From Hymenobacter profundi (GTDB lineage Bacteria > Bacteroidota > Bacteroidia > Cytophagales > Hymenobacteraceae), in contig NZ_JAHWGL010000009.1 in NCBI RefSeq assembly GCF_019334315.1, positions 24,515 to 88,514 of the forward strand: 64,000 nt of DNA, read 5' to 3'. Position 1 is the stretch's first letter, and the number at the start of each line of letters is the position of its first letter. Shown here piece after piece: positions 8,717 to 16,767 of the stretch. The notes under the pieces were generated by a model. The model was not told the DNA's origin. It made no database searches and was given only the letters and a program-made list of their open reading frames with translations. Both the position numbers and the translations under genes were made by a program.

Positions 8717-10399
8717 ATGAAAACTCTCTACTCGTTGGCGCTGGTTGGCGCATTGTTGGCTGGTAGCACGGCCGCTGTGGCCCAAACGGCCTACAAAAGC
8801 CTGAACTTTCTGTATAGCATCAGTGGCACGCGCACGGCCTCCGGCATGCACAACCGTCAGCCCATTGCTACCCCCAGCACCTACACCAACCGCGTGCAGG
8901 CCATCACGGGCCAGTATCCGGCGCTGTGGAGCAGCGACTTTCTGTTCGAGCAAAGCGAAATCAACAATCGGTGGGCCATGACCAACGAGGCCAAGGCGCA
9001 GTGGGCGCAGGGGGCACTTATCAACCTGATGTTTCACGCCTGCCCGCCTACCCAGGCCGAGCCCTGCCAGTGGGAGGGCGGCATCAAGAGCAGCCTTACC
9101 AACGCGCAGTGGCAGGAGCTGATTACCGATGGTACCCAACTCAACCGCAACTGGAAGGCTCGCCTGGATGCCATTGTGCCCTACCTACAAGACCTCAAGA
9201 ACAACGGCGTGGAGGTCCTGTTTCGGCCCCTGCACGAGATGAACCAGGGCGTATTCTGGTGGGCTGGCCGGCCCGGCCCCAACGGCACGGCCCGCCTCTA
9301 CCAAATCACCCACGATTATCTGCGTAACACCAAAGGTCTCACCAACCTCATCTGGGTGTGGAACGTGCAGGATTTCGGCTCCTTGGCCTCGGATTTGGCC
9401 AACTACAACCCCGGCAGCAGTTATTGGGACGTACTGAGCTTGGATATGTACTACACCGATGGGCAAGGCTACACCACGGCCAAGTACAACGCCATGCTGA
9501 ACGCGGCCGGCAGTAAGCCCATTGCCATCGGCGAGTGCGAGGTGCTACCCTCCCCGAGCCTGCTAGCATCGCAACCGAAGTGGAGCTTTTTTATGGGCTG
9601 GTCGGAATTGGTGTTTGAAAAAAACTCGAATACCACTATTCAGAACACGTTCTGGGCCAGCAATGTGCTTGTGCGCGATGAAATGCCGGGCTGGGGCAGC
9701 GGCGGCAGTACGCCCACGGCGCCCAACATCGCGTACCGGCGACCCGTTTCGGTTTCATCTTCCGAGAACAGCACGAATACGGGCGACAAGGCCGTGGATG
9801 CCGATGGCAATACCCGCTGGTCGAGCGCCTATGCCAACAACCAGTACCTCTACGTTGATTTGGGCGCCACTTATTCCATCAACCGGGTGCGCTTGGCCTG
9901 GGAAGCTGCCTACGCCAAAGATTACCAAGTGCAGGTATCGACCGACAACGTGACCTGGACGACCATCAAGGATGTGTGGGGCAAATCCGCCGCCGCTCCC
10001 GACGACCACACGGGGCTGAACGCGCGCGGGCGGTACGTGAAAGTATACTGCATCAACCGAGCCACCCCATACGGCTTCTCGTTGTATGAAGTAGAGGTAT
10101 ATGGTACTTCGGTTGTTACATCGGCCCGCACGGCCACCATGCCCGTTCAGGAAGGACGCGCTGCATCGTTGCTGGCAATATATCCCAACCCTACCAGCGG
10201 CATGCTTCAGGTGCAGCTACCCGCCGCTCAGCAGCCTAGCAGGGTAGTACTCCGAAATGTGCAAGGGCAGGAAGTACTGCGCAAAACCACAAACGGACCC
10301 ACCTTCGCGCTCGACCTGAGTCACTTACCGGCAGGCATCTACTGGCTAACCGTTGTGGGCGCTGCTAGCCAAACCGCACAAAAAGTTGTGAAGCTATAG
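8717..10399 (+). CDS. GH26 mannanase with discoidin-type (F5/8C) module and T9SS sorting domain
   Basis: This is a 560-residue secreted, probably cell-surface or released, mannanase. The signal peptide ends in AVAQ. The GH26 catalytic domain covers about residues 25-325, with acid/base Glu174 (RPLHEMN) and nucleophile Glu273 (AIGECE). After a short Gly/Ser linker, a carbohydrate-binding F5/8 type C domain follows at about 335-465 (RPVSVSSSENS, GDKAVDADGNTRWSS). The C-terminal 80 residues form a type A T9SS sorting domain (LAIYPNPTSGMLQV, LPAGIYWLTV, QKVVKL). It is thus the outward-facing partner of the tail-less GH26 at 5920. It is the last gene of the operon and converges with the ankyrin gene. 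Confidence 0.93.
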   Translation: MKTLYSLALVGALLAGSTAAVAQTAYKSLNFLYSISGTRTASGMHNRQPIATPSTYTNRVQAITGQYPALWSSDFLFEQSEINNRWAMTNEAKAQWAQGALINLMFHACPPTQAEPCQWEGGIKSSLTNAQWQELITDGTQLNRNWKARLDAIVPYLQDLKNNGVEVLFRPLHEMNQGVFWWAGRPGPNGTARLYQITHDYLRNTKGLTNLIWVWNVQDFGSLASDLANYNPGSSYWDVLSLDMYYTDGQGYTTAKYNAMLNAAGSKPIAIGECEVLPSPSLLASQPKWSFFMGWSELVFEKNSNTTIQNTFWASNVLVRDEMPGWGSGGSTPTAPNIAYRRPVSVSSSENSTNTGDKAVDADGNTRWSSAYANNQYLYVDLGATYSINRVRLAWEAAYAKDYQVQVSTDNVTWTTIKDVWGKSAAAPDDHTGLNARGRYVKVYCINRATPYGFSLYEVEVYGTSVVTSARTATMPVQEGRAASLLAIYPNPTSGMLQVQLPAAQQPSRVVLRNVQGQEVLRKTTNGPTFALDLSHLPAGIYWLTVVGAASQTAQKVVKL

Positions 10400-10459
10400 A
10401 AAGTAGTCAGACTGTAATGCTGAGCGATGCCAAGGAGTGGCAAGGGGCATGGAGCGCCA

Positions 10460-11200
10460 CTACCTAGGCAACCGAACTCGTTGTCCACTGCCATTGGTGA
10501 GGGTAGAGTCTACCCCGAACTGCAACAATAGCCCCAACACGCGTTGCTTATCTGCCGGTAGCTGGGCAGCGTAGAACAAGACGGGCGTTGAATTCATGAA
10601 GGCGCTGCTGCGGCCGTTTGGGTCAGCGCTATGCCGCAGCAGGGTTTCCACCAGGTCGGCCCGACCTAATTGTACCGCGGCAATCAACGGGGTTTCGTCT
10701 TGGGGGCGTTCGTTGGGGTCGGCACCACACCACAACAGCAACTTCAGGTGGGCCTCGTTGCCGGCCGCAATGGAGGGCAACATGCTGGTGTGACGTAGCA
10801 CAACCCACGGCAGCACGAAGAAGCAGGCCGTGGCGGCGAGCAATGCCCACCGCCCGGTTTGCGGTAGGGGTGCAGCAAGCAGCATCAGGACGCTGGTCAG
10901 GCCCACAAACCACCCGGCAAAAAGCGTTGGGGACGCGGCGAAGTAGCATAAGGCGATTCCAATTGCTCCGACCCCCAGTGAGTAGAGTAGCCACGCGGGC
11001 GTCGCCGCTCTATTCCAACTCAGCCTAGGAGATTGGGCCACTAGTGTGCAGAATCCAGTGGCCCACAACAGAAAAGCGCTCAGCCAGTACAACGGTCCAA
11101 CATAGGCCGTCACCGAGCCCAACGCCACCGAGAGGAACGTGAGGGTCCAAAGAAGGGCCAGCAGGCGTTTGCGAGTCATAACGGAAAGATAATGGCGCAA
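10460..11200 (-). CDS. Membrane protein with C-terminal ankyrin repeats
   Basis: This protein has 246 residues. The first ~135 contain about five hydrophobic segments (LLALLWTLTFLSVALG, LYWLSAFLLWATGF, WLLYSLGVGAIGIALCYF and two more). The rest carries two to three ankyrin repeats, with recognisable cores such as LLLWCGADPNERPQDETPLIAA and DLVETLLRHSADPNGRS. Ankyrin repeats mediate protein binding, and nothing points to a specific partner. An in-frame ATG at 11179 gives a slightly shorter start (MTRKRLL) and is equally plausible. The gene converges on the mannan operon and is probably not part of it. Confidence 0.75.
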   Translation of the reverse strand: MRHYLSVMTRKRLLALLWTLTFLSVALGSVTAYVGPLYWLSAFLLWATGFCTLVAQSPRLSWNRAATPAWLLYSLGVGAIGIALCYFAASPTLFAGWFVGLTSVLMLLAAPLPQTGRWALLAATACFFVLPWVVLRHTSMLPSIAAGNEAHLKLLLWCGADPNERPQDETPLIAAVQLGRADLVETLLRHSADPNGRSSAFMNSTPVLFYAAQLPADKQRVLGLLLQFGVDSTLTNGSGQRVRLPR

Positions 11201-11339
11201 GCTCTAAACACCAGGAATCAACCCAGTATTTGGCGGCTAGCTTACACCTGTAACGTGTGCCGAGTTCACCAAATGCTTTAATCGGAGCCTAAATCTTCAC
11301 AATCCACAGGTAGGGCCAGTAGGGGTAAAGGGGTAAAAC

Positions 11340-12199
11340 TGAGGTGGTCGGATAAATCTAGACAGAATAGGGTCTACTCTTTCCAACGTCATGAAAGCCA
11401 GCCCCCACCTGCCAAACGTCGGCGTTATGATGCCGACGTTTGGCAGGTGGGGGCTGGTTGATGAAAGCCGCTCGACGCAAGCCGCCGCGCACTCTCAACA
11501 TCAGTCCCAAGCTGCTCTACAAGTAGCAGAAAGAGGCGCTCACCCCCATCGCGGCCGCCCGCGGGGCGGAGTTAAATCTGGCCACGGCAGCTCGCATTGC
11601 GCCAGCTGCGGGCCTTGGCGCGCCGGCAGGCGCAAGAGCTGGACATTTCAAAAAAAGTCATTGCCATCAGAATGCTGTAGCCGCATTATCGCAGACCCCA
11701 GACCAATGAGCCACTACCGCTTTATCCAGGCCCAGCAGGAGCAGTACCCCGTGCGCCTCCTGTGCCACGTGTTGGGCGTGGTGGTCGGTGGGTATTATGC
11801 TTGGCAAAGCTGGCGCACGGGCACCTGGGCGGCGCGCTGGGCGATGTGACGGTAGGTGCTCACCGGGTCGGCTAAGGCTTTTTTTAAAATATCGAGCGCT
11901 TGCTCGGCCCGCTTGAGGCGGGCGCGCAATGCACGCACTTCCGGGTAGCCGGCTACTTCTTCACTGCCCACTTCGGCCATCACTTGCTCCTACTGCCAGT
12001 GGTAGAGTAGTTTGGGATTAATGCCGAGCTCACGAGCGGCCGCTTGAGTGGAACAGCTCTCGTCAACTCGGCACAAGGCCTCGGCCTTGAAGGCCGCGTC
12101 GTATTTACGCCGTTTGTCGGGCGACGCCCCGCTCTTTTTTGCTGTCATCACAGAAGAAATATACCTCCTTCTTTTGTCCGCCTTGCCTAGACCACCTCA
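11340..12199. mobile_element. Composite remnant of two IS3-family elements joined head to head
   Basis: Both outer ends are IS3-type terminal repeats: TGAGGTGGTCGG at 11340 and the complement of TGAGGTGGTCTAGG ending at 12199. The left part (to about 11805) carries the broken orfA and first residues of orfB (MSHYRFIQAQQEQYPVRLLC) of the same element found at 17980-20437. The right part, on the minus strand, carries orfA and the start of orfB of the element found at 32418-33669 (VRALRARLKRAEQALDILKKA). The two meet at TTGGCAAAG (11801-11809), a sequence close to both elements at that point. No complete transposase remains. Confidence 0.8.
11398..11457. repeat. Perfect 26-bp inverted repeat inside broken transposase orfA
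   Basis: Arms 11398-11423 and 11432-11457 are exact reverse complements with an 8-base loop. Compared with the sister copy of the same orfA on the minus strand near 20300-20390, the segment after the loop is replaced by an inverted copy of the segment before it, and homology resumes at GAAAGCCGCTCGAC. This is the footprint of a template-switch event, and it destroys the reading frame. Confidence 0.9.
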
Positions 12200-12365
12200 T
12201 TCCTCCCTTCGCGTGGTGCGGGGAATCGTGCTCGTGTACTCCTTGGTGTTTCTCATCGGCACGTACACGCATCTGCCCGGCGTACTCACTTATGGCTGGC
12301 TCGCCTGGCCTGTGCCGCGGGCCATTGGCCTGTATTCTAATCACAGGTCCTTGACAGCCAGCTAG
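12200..12365 (+). pseudogene. Fragment of a small membrane protein
   Basis: Directly after the IS end, a frame reads RVVRGIVLVYSLVFLIG...YGWLAWPVPRAIGLY and stops at 12365. It looks like the N-terminal membrane segment of a small integral membrane protein whose upstream part was removed or replaced by the IS. The stop overlaps the stop of the convergent DUF417 gene. No family could be named. Confidence 0.35.
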
Positions 12366-12868
12366 TGAGCACGCCGGGCCTCAGCGGCGGTGTGCAACGC
12401 GGCACCTAGCAGCTCCAAGTCTTTGAGGATAAAGCCACCCGCCCCACCCGGTACCCATAAGCCATCGACCACGGCAAACGCGTTAGGCGTCGTGAACAGG
12501 AATGACAGCGTAACGCCAAACATAAAGACGGCTCCTAGGCTCCCAACATAAGACAGCCGCGGCGCTACTGGTCGCAGGGCAATCAGCAGGGCAATCAGAA
12601 TTTCAGCCGTGCCAACAAGGTTGGACAGCATCCGCACGCTGACAATATCGTAGAGCCACGCAAACAGCGGACTATTGACAAATAGCGGCTGAATACCAGC
12701 AGCCTCAGTCGGCGTGAATTTAAACAGGCCAAACCACAGGATGAGGAGCACCAAACCGTAACGCAGGACGAACGTGCCCGCACGGTCTAGGGGCGTGGAC
12801 GGAGCAGGCGAGTGGTGGAGCCAAGGAACTGCGGTAGGCGATTGAGAAGCAGGGGAAGTGGGTTGCAT
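12362..12868 (-). CDS. DUF417 family membrane protein (YkgB/RclC-like)
   Basis: This is a four-helix inner-membrane protein of the DUF417 family, whose best known member is Escherichia coli RclC (YkgB), part of the reactive-chlorine resistance operon. Visible landmarks are GLVLLILWFGLFKFTPTEAAGIQPLF, VGTAEILIALLIAL and the C-terminal GGAGGFILKDLELLGAALHTA, all typical of the family. The ORF can be extended to 12922, but the start at 12868 (MQPTSPASQ) gives the usual length of about 168 residues. It lies upstream of no other gene in its direction and 156 bp downstream of the DUF1223 gene. I see no copy of the shared ECF-type promoter in front of it, so co-regulation with the neighbouring redox genes is unproven. 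Confidence 0.82.
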   Translation of the reverse strand: MQPTSPASQSPTAVPWLHHSPAPSTPLDRAGTFVLRYGLVLLILWFGLFKFTPTEAAGIQPLFVNSPLFAWLYDIVSVRMLSNLVGTAEILIALLIALRPVAPRLSYVGSLGAVFMFGVTLSFLFTTPNAFAVVDGLWVPGGAGGFILKDLELLGAALHTAAEARRAH

Positions 12869-13024
12869 AAGCGAGAGCCAACGCGTGGCCGGGTAAGGGG
12901 TAGAAGGGGAGGGGTACTGCAACTAGTATATCGCCCGACTCGGTGCTCAGAACGGACCACATCGAGCTCGCGGGCTCAAGCTACGAACAGCGTAAAAAGC
13001 CGTTTTTTTTGATAACTGCACTAC

Positions 13025-13807
13025 TTACTTAACCGCCGTACTACCATCGCCTAGCGAGAGGCTCCCTACCCCCACTACGTGGTGCGAGGCGACTTCCTGC
13101 ACCAGCACCACGGCCCGTAAGGAGTTGGTTTTCCAGTCAGCCTGCAGGTGGAGCAGGGTACTGCCGGTGAAGGTGCCCTCGGCCCCCACCGTGCCGAGGG
13201 TACGCAGGCTGCGCACTACAGCAGCGTGGCGCAATAGGCGGCCCGTGTTTTCGCCCCGGCCTATGTGCGAAGACAAACCCGTTTCGGTGAGGGCTAACTC
13301 GACACTAGCGGCCTTAATGCCGGCGGGCAAGTGACTAACCTGCACGACGATAGCACCAGTGGCGGCGCGAGTTAGCGTCACGGTAGCGCGGGGCGTGTGT
13401 GCAGCTTTGGCCACGGTGCTACGCTGGCTGCCGACGAACTCGTACCGGCCATTTACGACGGCCTGGGGCGTGTAGTGACCTGCCTTAAATCCCTGGGCGT
13501 ATCAGCGCTGGCGGGCCGTGAATTGGGCTGACGAAAACGGGTCTTTCCAGCCCAGCCTGTTCCAATAATCGACGTGCTGGCCCAAGGCGATAACCTTGAC
13601 GCCGGGCACCGACTGTACCGTTTCCAGTTCGCGCAGCGCCGCATCGGCGGCGGGGCACAACGAGCACCCTTCCGAGGTGAATAGCTCCACGACCACCGGC
13701 ACGGCAGCGGGTACGGGTAGTTTGGTGGCCGGCCCCGAAGACGACGTAAGAGCTACGCTCGCAGCAGCAGCCAGCACGGGTGCCAGGGCAAATAGGATAC
13801 GAATCAT
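13025..13807 (-). pseudogene. DUF1223 family CxxC (thioredoxin-like) exported protein with an in-frame TGA
   Basis: The full frame of 261 codons is intact except for a TGA at 13502-13504 (codon 102). Before the stop lie a signal peptide ([20 protein letters not shown]) and the DUF1223 core with [12 protein letters not shown], a Cys48-x-x-Cys51 pair, and [20 protein letters not shown]. After the stop the same frame continues with the family's C-terminal half (YAQGFKAGHYTPQAVVNG..., then a beta-rich domain to 13025). A single substitution, for example TGG to TGA, would explain it. It may be a young pseudogene, a sequencing error, or a truncated but expressed N-terminal domain. A promoter of the shared ECF type lies 50 bp upstream. 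Confidence 0.8.
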
Positions 13808-13856
13808 GCTAAGAAGGGGAAAGTTGTCAAGCCCGGAAGCCGGCTTTTGGAATTGC

Positions 13857-13883
13857 TAGACGCGCCGCTTGCCACTTCCTTGC
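13857..13883 (-). promoter_or_regulatory. Predicted ECF promoter of the DUF1223 gene
   Basis: On the minus strand the sequence reads GCAAGGA (13883-13877), 14 bases, then CGTCTA (13862-13857), 50 bases before the ATG at 13807. It matches four other sites at 14667, 16508, 16569 and 17688 in both boxes and in the exact spacer length. Confidence 0.65.
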
Positions 13884-14033
13884 AGCGGTAAGCAGAAAAA
13901 GAACGTGGGGCCGGCGGCATAGGTACGGGCAGACAGTGGGCGCTGGGGTACCCACTAGCTAGGCAGCAGGACCAGCAGAAACAAAACTTCAACTACGCAG
14001 TTATCAGCTGCTTACCTGGATTACCTTGGGCCG

Positions 14034-14630
14034 TTATAGTGCTTGCGTTACCTGCTTCACGCTGGCGCGGTGGCGGTAGTCGGGGTTGAAGTAGGCAAAT
14101 TTGATTGTGCCGTCGCGGCCGATCACGTAGGTGGCCGGCACGGGCAGCACCGCCACATCGGCTCCATTGGCCCCTTTCAAATCCACGCCGAAACCTTGGT
14201 ATTTCTGCACCGTGGCGTCATCCACGGTGAAGGCGGTTTTGTATGCCTTCATGATGGCAAAATCCTGGTCGTGGACGACGGGAATGCGGAGCTGGGTTTT
14301 CGCTACCGTCTTGTCGATGTTGGTTTGGATTTCGGGTGTTACCACCACTACTTGGGCCCCCTTCGCGGTCAGGGTTTGCAGCGAATCCTGTAATTGGCTG
14401 AGCTGCTTGTTGCAATACGGGCACCACTGTCCGCGGTAGAAATAGAGTACCACGGGGCCTTTTTTCAGGAGTTGAGCCAGTTCGACGGGCCGCCCAGCCG
14501 TATCCTGGCTTTTGAAAGCGGGCGCGGTCTGCCCCACCGTCAGGGCGGAGGCCGTAAGGGGGGGCGTGGTTTGGGCCAGAACGGGCGTGGCGAGCAGCAG
14601 ACTGCCCGCGAGATAAAGGAACTTGGTCAT
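14034..14630 (-). CDS. Exported peroxiredoxin-like (AhpC/TSA, redoxin) protein
   Basis: This is a 198-residue protein of the thioredoxin fold with a signal peptide (MTKFLYLAGSLLLATPVLA/Q). The motif FYRGQWCPYCNKQL gives a Cys70-x-x-Cys73 pair, which corresponds to the peroxidatic/resolving region of the peroxiredoxin-like family (DUF899-unrelated, AhpC/TSA type). Further family features are TAPAFKSQDTAGRPV and VPATYVIGRDGTIKFAYFNPDY. It would reduce peroxides or act as a thiol oxidoreductase in the periplasm. The gene is preceded 37 bp upstream by a promoter of the GTAAGG-N14-CGTCTA type, so it probably belongs to the regulon of the ECF sigma factor at 16768. Confidence 0.88.
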   Translation of the reverse strand: MTKFLYLAGSLLLATPVLAQTTPPLTASALTVGQTAPAFKSQDTAGRPVELAQLLKKGPVVLYFYRGQWCPYCNKQLSQLQDSLQTLTAKGAQVVVVTPEIQTNIDKTVAKTQLRIPVVHDQDFAIMKAYKTAFTVDDATVQKYQGFGVDLKGANGADVAVLPVPATYVIGRDGTIKFAYFNPDYRHRASVKQVTQAL

Positions 14631-14666
14631 CGTGAAAAAGGAGGGAAAAGTGCACTTCTTACCTGC

Positions 14667-14693
14667 TAGACGCCCTACCAGCCCTTACCTTAC
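14667..14693 (-). promoter_or_regulatory. Predicted ECF promoter of the redoxin gene
   Basis: On the minus strand: GTAAGGT (14693-14687), 14 bases, CGTCTA (14672-14667), 36 bases before the ATG at 14630. Same boxes and spacer as the promoters of the sigma operon and the cytochrome b operon. Confidence 0.72.
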
Positions 14694-14696
14694 ACC

Positions 14697-14734
14697 CTAC
14701 GCTAAGATTTTTTGTATAAAAATTCTTAGCGTAG
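14697..14734 (-). terminator. Hairpin after the molybdoenzyme operon
   Basis: CTACGCTAAGA at 14697-14707 pairs with TCTTAGCGTAG at 14724-14734, and the stem can continue through A/T-rich bases with one mismatch. It lies 80 bp after the stop of the molybdoenzyme gene and directly upstream of the redoxin promoter. It could end the upstream transcript or act as an operator. There is no long T run after it. Confidence 0.45.
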
Positions 14735-14814
14735 AGTATGCAGTTAGCTGGCAAGAGGCAGGAAAATTGTATGAATTTCCTTACGTACTTATTCAAGTGA
14801 ACTACTTTGCCCGC

Positions 14815-15666
14815 TCAGTGCCCAGCGTACCAATCGTAGCCCCGCTCGGCCCAGTAGTCGGCGGGGCGGGTATCGGTGAAGGCGATGGTACCGATGCGCT
14901 TGAGGTGCTTGATGCCGTACTTGAGGGGCGTGACCAGGCGCAGCGGGGCGCCGTGTTCCAGCGGTAGCGGCTGGCCGTTCAACTCGTAACAAAGTAGGGT
15001 TTGAGGATGCAGTACCGTTTCCTGCTCCAGGCCCACGTAGTACGCCTCGTCGGGCGTCACGAAGCTAGCGTAGCGGGCCACATCGGCTGGGGGCGCCGCG
15101 GGGTTTAGGATGGGCTGACCCGAGGCCGTGGCCAGGGGGTAGCGGGCCAGAAAATCGGTAAGCCGTACCCCGGCCCAGGTCACCACGACGCTCCAGCCCT
15201 CGATGCACTTAAACTCGGTGGTCATCTCGGTGCGCGGCAGGGCTTTTACGTCGGCTAGGGTGACGTGCTGGGTGCGGGCCGGCGCGCCGGGGGCAGCGTA
15301 GCCTTGCACGGTAAGCTGCCAGGTAGCCGGGTCGAACTCGTTACCTAGGCCCACGTCGCCGTTAGCACGCAAGCGGCGGGCGTGGCCTTTGGTAAACTCG
15401 GGGGCTAGGCGCGTATGTTTAGAGTAGGCCTGCGTGAGCTGCGCGTTGAAATCCAGTACATTGCGCAAGCCCACCGGAAGGCCGTCGGCCTCAGGGGTAT
15501 GCAGTAGGTAGCGCCAGCCGGCCAGCCCCGCTAGGCCGGCTAGGCCCAGCCCGATAAAAGAGCGTCTCGAGCGCTTCGTAGCTGCTTGTAGGGCCGCCGC
15601 TTCGGAAGCAGGAGCTGGCACGGCGACGTTAACGGCTGGCGGCGCGGGGGGCGTTTCGTTGGTCAT
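14815..15666 (-). CDS. Tat-exported molybdopterin oxidoreductase (sulfite oxidase fold, MsrP/YedY-like)
   Basis: This is a 283-residue enzyme of the sulfite-oxidase molybdopterin family, which includes MsrP (YedY), the periplasmic methionine-sulfoxide reductase. A twin-arginine signal (SRRSFIGLG at 33-41, followed by a hydrophobic stretch) predicts export of the folded, cofactor-loaded protein. The molybdenum ligand is Cys154 in EFKCIEGWS. The C-terminal signature LRLVTPLKYGIKHLKRI is also typical. It lacks the dimerisation domain of true sulfite oxidases. It is 60 bp downstream of the cytochrome b gene, its likely electron donor. The substrate (oxidised methionine, sulfite or another S/N-oxide) is not determined by the sequence. 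Confidence 0.88.
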   Translation of the reverse strand: MTNETPPAPPAVNVAVPAPASEAAALQAATKRSRRSFIGLGLAGLAGLAGWRYLLHTPEADGLPVGLRNVLDFNAQLTQAYSKHTRLAPEFTKGHARRLRANGDVGLGNEFDPATWQLTVQGYAAPGAPARTQHVTLADVKALPRTEMTTEFKCIEGWSVVVTWAGVRLTDFLARYPLATASGQPILNPAAPPADVARYASFVTPDEAYYVGLEQETVLHPQTLLCYELNGQPLPLEHGAPLRLVTPLKYGIKHLKRIGTIAFTDTRPADYWAERGYDWYAGH

Positions 15667-15726
15667 AGCAAAAGCCAGCAGCCTGCTGGTAGTTAGTAGT
15701 TAATAGAAAAGAAAAGCGGATGCTTG

Positions 15727-16452
15727 CTACTGCTGTTTGCTCGGGGTATCGCCGGCGGGCAGGGCTGTCGGGCCAGCTAGTACGTTGCGAGTAGCGGGGT
15801 CGACGTCTTTCAGCTCGAAGCCGGCTACCATTGCTCGGAAATTGTTCCAGCCCGCCCGCACTACCTGCGCGATGTGCACGATAAAAAAGAGCACGTATCC
15901 CACCGTAAGCGCGAAGTGCAGCAAGCGCGCCGTTTCGTAGCCGCCCAGCAGCTGCGTAAGCCAGCCCAGCTGCACGGGTTGATACATAGCCAGGCCTGTC
16001 AGTACCGAGCCCACGCCCATCAGGATGACGGCGGTATAGGCAAGCTGCTGGGCGCCGTTGAACTTGCGGATTGGCGGCCCGTTCTTCCGCAGGCCCAGGT
16101 CGTGGAGCGTCACCTGAACGGCTTCCTGAAACGAGTGCCGGGTAGGCAGCAAGTAGCGCCACTCGCCGGAAATAGCCGTGTAGAGCACGTAGAGCAGTCC
16201 GTTGAGCAAGAAAGCCCACATCAGCACAAAGTGCCACGCCATGCCCTGGGCTAGCTTGTGGTCGAGGTGAAAGGCTTGGTAGAAGGAAGTAGGGAAGAAC
16301 TGAAGCAGCGTCGTGCTGCCCCAGCCGAGGCGATATACGTCGTTGGCCCAATAGATCCAGAGCCCACTCCATAGCATGAGGCTGAGGATGGGAAAATTGA
16401 GCCAGTGAAACCAGCGAATAGCCAGCGGGTGCTTTTCGACAACGACTTTCAT
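15727..16452 (-). CDS. Membrane cytochrome b (b561/thiosulfate-reductase type)
   Basis: This is an integral membrane cytochrome b of about 241 residues with four to five hydrophobic segments. Conserved histidines occur in HPLAIRWFHWLNF, FHLDHKLAQGMAWHFV, LLHFALTVGYVLFFIVHIAQV, as expected for two b-type hemes. The frame is open to 16527, but the start at 16452 (MKVVVEKHPLAIRW) is the natural N-terminus for the family. It would pass electrons from quinol to the Tat-exported molybdoenzyme encoded next, as YedZ/MsrQ does for YedY/MsrP, though it belongs to a different cytochrome family. An ECF-type promoter lies 56 bp upstream of the start, divergent from the sigma operon. Confidence 0.87.
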   Translation of the reverse strand: MKVVVEKHPLAIRWFHWLNFPILSLMLWSGLWIYWANDVYRLGWGSTTLLQFFPTSFYQAFHLDHKLAQGMAWHFVLMWAFLLNGLLYVLYTAISGEWRYLLPTRHSFQEAVQVTLHDLGLRKNGPPIRKFNGAQQLAYTAVILMGVGSVLTGLAMYQPVQLGWLTQLLGGYETARLLHFALTVGYVLFFIVHIAQVVRAGWNNFRAMVAGFELKDVDPATRNVLAGPTALPAGDTPSKQQ

Positions 16453-16507
16453 ACGCAACAGGAAACAAGAGGGCACTACCCTCTCATGCGAGGGGCAGCT
16501 GGTCCGG

Positions 16508-16534
16508 TAGACGGAGTGTTGGGCCACTCCTTAC
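16508..16534 (-). promoter_or_regulatory. Predicted ECF promoter of the cytochrome b-molybdoenzyme operon
   Basis: On the minus strand: GTAAGGA (16534-16528), 14 bases, CGTCTA (16513-16508), 55 bases before the ATG at 16452. Both boxes and the spacer are identical to those of the divergent sigma promoter at 16569. Confidence 0.78.
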
Positions 16535-16574
16535 AGGGCGGGGGCGGTAAAAAAATCACCCCCGCCTTGTAAGG
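16529..16574. repeat. Symmetric divergent promoter core
   Basis: A 16-bp near-perfect inverted repeat (16529-16544 against 16559-16574, one mismatch) contains the two -35 boxes back to back, G-rich flanks and a central A7 tract. The symmetry extends well beyond the -35 boxes. It may reflect the extended sigma recognition sequence or a second regulator binding between the two promoters. Confidence 0.7.
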
Positions 16575-16595
16575 ATGGAGGCCCGAAGGCGTCTA
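16569..16595 (+). promoter_or_regulatory. Predicted ECF promoter of the sigma/anti-sigma operon
   Basis: GTAAGGA (16569-16575), 14 bases, CGTCTA (16590-16595). This is about 170 bases before the sigma start, so the transcript would have a long leader. The match to the divergent promoter suggests autoregulation. Confidence 0.75.
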
Positions 16596-16767
16596 GGCTA
16601 GGGTAAGCCGACGAGCAGCCGAATCATACCCAATAGAAGTGCCCTGCTGATGCAAGCGAGCCACCGGCCTCTTTTACCTCGCCTGTAAGAGTTGTCCGGT
16701 AGGCAGGCCGTCGACTTACATAGGCTACGCTGGCTTTTACTTTATTCGTACTATACTCCTTACTTAC

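Noticed and set aside
12869..13024. ECF promoter for the DUF417 gene
   Set aside because: No CGTCT box with a GTAAG box at 14 bp was found in this interval.
13804..13992. 62-codon minus-strand frame upstream of the DUF1223 gene
   Set aside because: It overlaps the predicted ECF promoter and the DUF1223 start and resembles no family.
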